From contig JBBSBY010000078.1 in assembly GCA_038250835.1 (NCBI GenBank), forward strand, positions 1 through 16,495: a DNA stretch of 16,495 bases. The letters run 5' to 3'. Positions 14,964 through 16,495 of the stretch are shown one piece after another (position 1 is the stretch's first letter; each line of letters begins with the position of its first letter). The stretch is from JBBSBY01 sp038250835. GTDB lineage: Bacteria; Desulfobacterota; Desulfomonilia; Desulfomonilales; Desulfomonilaceae. The position numbers and the translations under genes are program-made. The notes under the pieces were generated by a model. That model saw only the letters and a list, made by a program, of their open reading frames with translations, was not told the origin of the DNA and searched no databases.

Positions 14964-15680
14964 ATGACGGTAATAAGTGAAATAACGGCCTTGATTTTAG
15001 CAGGAGGATTGGGTCAGAGGCTCCGCTCCGTTGTAGCGGATAGACCGAAGCCGATGGCGCTGATTAACGGCCGACCTTTCTTGGAAATTTTGTTGGAATC
15101 TTTAGCAAACCACGGTATCTGCAAAATTGCAATATCCACGGGATACATGTCGGATTACATTGAAGATTATTTCCGATCGGTGGATCTGAATCTGGATATT
15201 CGATTCTCCAGGGAAACTCAACCCTTGGGAACCGGGGGAGCGATAAAACTCGCGGCGCCGCTTCTATCCGAGCCAACTCTTCTGGTCAATGGGGATACAT
15301 TCTTAGAGGCCGATCTGGACGCCCTGCTCGACTTACACTTCACCTCATTAGCAGAGGTTACCCTTTCACTGATTGCCGTTGACGACGCGAGACGTTATGG
15401 CGAAGTTAAAATCACGAATAACGGCAGGATAGCGGAATTCGACGAAAAAAAAGGGAATGCGGGGGTTGGTCTAATTAACGCCGGCTATTCCATCTTGAGG
15501 AGATCATTTGTAGATAGTCTCCCGGAAGGGCGTTATTCTATGGAAAAGGATGTATATCCTTTTTTGGTTCAATCGGGCAAAATGTACGGATTAATACAAA
15601 AAGGGATCTTTTTTGACATAGGCCTCCCTGAAAGCTACCATGCTTTCAGGGAGTATTCAAAAATCGCGTTTCAAAGCTGA
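14964..15680 (+). CDS. Sugar-1-phosphate nucleotidyltransferase (HddC/mannose-1-P guanylyltransferase type)
   Basis: The 238-aa protein is a single NTP-transferase domain. It has the nucleotide-binding signature LILAGGLGQRLRSVVADRPK (10-29), the PxxLGTGGAI-type segment TQPLGTGGAI (85-94), LVNGDTF (107-113, metal-binding Asp111), VGLINAGYSILRR (168-180) and FFDIGLPESY (216-225, second metal Asp218). The RLRSVVADRPKPMA sequence is close to D-glycero-alpha-D-manno-heptose 1-phosphate guanylyltransferase (HddC). This makes an NDP-activated sugar for surface polysaccharide a reasonable guess, but the actual sugar and nucleotide cannot be read from the sequence. It lacks the left-handed beta-helix extension of bifunctional relatives. 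It begins 7 bp after the E1-like gene and ends 2 bp before the next gene, so it is part of one operon. A strong hairpin lies in its last codons. Confidence 0.88.
   Translation: MTVISEITALILAGGLGQRLRSVVADRPKPMALINGRPFLEILLESLANHGICKIAISTGYMSDYIEDYFRSVDLNLDIRFSRETQPLGTGGAIKLAAPLLSEPTLLVNGDTFLEADLDALLDLHFTSLAEVTLSLIAVDDARRYGEVKITNNGRIAEFDEKKGNAGVGLINAGYSILRRSFVDSLPEGRYSMEKDVYPFLVQSGKMYGLIQKGIFFDIGLPESYHAFREYSKIAFQS
15624..15653 (+). other. Perfect 12-bp hairpin inside the 3' end of the nucleotidyltransferase gene
   Basis: CTCCCTGAAAGC (15624-15635) is perfectly complementary to GCTTTCAGGGAG (15642-15653) around the loop TACCAT. It encodes LPESYHAFRE of the nucleotidyltransferase, ends 25 nt before that stop codon and 29 nt before the next start. 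No T tract follows, so it is not an ordinary terminator. It could act as an mRNA-stability or processing element within the operon. Confidence 0.55.
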
Positions 15681-15682
15681 TA

Positions 15683-15928
15683 ATGGAAATAAAGAACAAT
15701 ATTAATTTGGTTATACGCGGTCTTGGAAGAAATCACGGATGTAATGTTAATTTCTTCAATCTGCGGGTGGAAAATGGGTCTAGGTTTGACATGGATAAAG
15801 CTTACGTCGACGGTAAATTAGTCACCGCTCCGGCCTGGCCTGCGCACCCTACGTCGTTGGCCGAGTTTTTAAAGATTTGGGCACAAAAATCGAACCTTAA
15901 TTTGGGTTCTACGCATCGTTACAAATAG
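15683..15928 (+). CDS. Small protein of unknown function (81 aa)
   Basis: I do not recognise this protein. It begins two bases after the nucleotidyltransferase stop and has no good ribosome site of its own, so it is probably translated by coupling. It has no signal peptide or membrane segment, a single Cys (NHGC), a hydrophilic N-terminal half and an AWPAHPTSLAEFLKIWAQKS helix-like region (about 53-72), and ends in THRYK. It does not end in Gly-Gly, so it is not an obvious ubiquitin-like carrier for the E1-like enzyme. A role as substrate or partner of that enzyme is only suggested by the operon. The reading frame is supported by tight spacing, not by homology. Confidence 0.6.
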   Translation: MEIKNNINLVIRGLGRNHGCNVNFFNLRVENGSRFDMDKAYVDGKLVTAPAWPAHPTSLAEFLKIWAQKSNLNLGSTHRYK

Positions 15929-15945
15929 TTATTTAGATTTCCGAG

Positions 15946-16293
15946 ATGAGCCGGCGTTTAGAAACGCAGGCCGTGCTTATAGGAGGCGAAATGTGTGTTG
16001 ACGGAGTTGGTAGATACATTGTAAATGACGAAGCTTTGCTGGAGTTAATGGCTAATCCCATATTGGACTATGTACATAAGCAAGTGATCATGACTCTGTA
16101 TTCCATGCAAGTTAACCATTCTTTGCATGAATACGAAACCATGCTGCCGATTTACCTGGGCTTGGATTGGGATAAATGCTTGGAGATTTTGAAGGTCATT
16201 GAAGAGGCGGGGATTGTCAGGATTTCAACAGACGGTATTGAGCTTCTCCACCAAATAGACGGAGTAGGTTCACAAAGCTGTGGTTGCTCTTAA
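15946..16293 (+). CDS. Small winged-helix-like protein with C-terminal CxC (115 aa)
   Basis: No family is recognised with certainty. Residues about 40-105 look like a winged helix: a helical stretch (ILDYVHKQVIMTLYSM), a helix with WDKCLEILKVIEEAGIV, then a short beta-wing-like ISTDGIELLHQ. The protein ends SQSCGCS. It could be a small regulator or an adaptor domain such as those in carrier-peptide modifying systems; this is inference. The start is uncertain. ATG 15946 lies 17 bp after the previous gene but has a poor ribosome site. ATG 15991 (100 aa, MCVDGVGRY) has a perfect AGGAGG at 15981-15986, only 4 nt away. It is the last gene of the cluster and converges with the gene entering at the right edge, 22 bp apart. 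Confidence 0.68.
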   Translation: MSRRLETQAVLIGGEMCVDGVGRYIVNDEALLELMANPILDYVHKQVIMTLYSMQVNHSLHEYETMLPIYLGLDWDKCLEILKVIEEAGIVRISTDGIELLHQIDGVGSQSCGCS

Positions 16294-16315
16294 ACCGAAA
16301 AACTTCATAGTTTTG

Positions 16316-16495
16316 CTATTCCAATGCGTAAAGCTTAAATCTTGGGGGGCTTGACGCCTGGGGAATTTCTTTTAGCCTCAAGTGTAAACTCTCTGAGGCA
16401 AGAGCCACTTGTCTGTACATATCGGAATTTTTCTCGTCCCAAAATACATATTCCGGACGCTTATTCTTTATCAGTTGAGCGATTTCCGCTGCATC
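16316..16495 (-). CDS. C-terminus of an unidentified protein (5' part beyond the window)
   Basis: The minus strand is open from the right edge for 59 codons to a TAG at 16318-16316. The translation begins DAAEIAQLIKNKRPEYVFWD and ends PPRFKLYALE, with protein-like composition and balanced charged residues. It is too short to name a family. A polar C-terminal domain such as those after the membrane part of some glycosyltransferases would fit, but this is a guess. The 22-bp spacing to the convergent upstream gene supports a real gene. Confidence 0.55.
   Translation of the reverse strand, partial: DAAEIAQLIKNKRPEYVFWDEKNSDMYRQVALASESLHLRLKEIPQASSPPRFKLYALE

Overview
The window reads as a chromosomal stretch of a Gram-negative, probably deltaproteobacterial-type organism (Desulfobacterota). 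This is inferred from the style of the genes: a T2SSE_N-GAF-AAA-Fis sigma-54 activator, a UB2H-type class A PBP homologue, a heptose-phosphate-type nucleotidyltransferase, a MoxR/CoxE pair and moderate GC content. No rRNA, tRNA, CRISPR array, transposase or phage gene was seen, and no taxonomic marker is present, so the assignment is tentative.

Left part (1-5487): the C-terminal part of an alkaline-phosphatase-superfamily phosphohydrolase runs in from the left edge. It meets, stop codon against stop codon with no gap, a bifunctional-PBP-like protein on the minus strand. That protein keeps the glycosyltransferase-51 signature but has lost all three transpeptidase motifs. Upstream of it on the same strand lie a CoxE-type VWA protein and a MoxR-type AAA ATPase, 12 bp apart and evidently co-transcribed. 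The PBP-like gene seems to have its own promoter.

Middle (5488-7683): after about 750 bp without a convincing gene come two small plus-strand genes for secreted, Cys/Gly/Pro-rich proteins (156 and 130 aa). They share promoter spacing, a 29-nt identical ribosome-binding/start block and parallel signal peptides, and each is followed by a strong intrinsic terminator. They look like a diverged tandem duplication of a whole transcription unit. Their function is unknown.

Right-centre (7684-13940, minus strand): a giant 1494-aa protein with a pyruvate-phosphate-dikinase-like ATP-grasp domain and a phosphohistidine swivel domain, but no PEP/pyruvate TIM barrel, is fused behind about 990 residues with no recognised domain. 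Its stop overlaps by 16 bp the start of a sigma-54-dependent transcription activator.

Right end (14192-16293, plus strand): a tight four-gene cluster diverges from the dikinase. It encodes a ThiF/MoeB/HesA-type adenylating enzyme without the usual thioester cysteine, a sugar-1-phosphate nucleotidyltransferase of the HddC type, and two small unknown proteins. A perfect 12-bp hairpin lies at the end of the nucleotidyltransferase gene. The C-terminus of another minus-strand gene enters at the right edge.

The most unusual items are the dikinase without a PEP barrel, the PBP with a dead transpeptidase fold, the duplicated secreted-peptide units with a possibly switchable leader, and the E1-like/nucleotidyltransferase/small-protein operon. 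A functional link between these blocks is not shown by the sequence.
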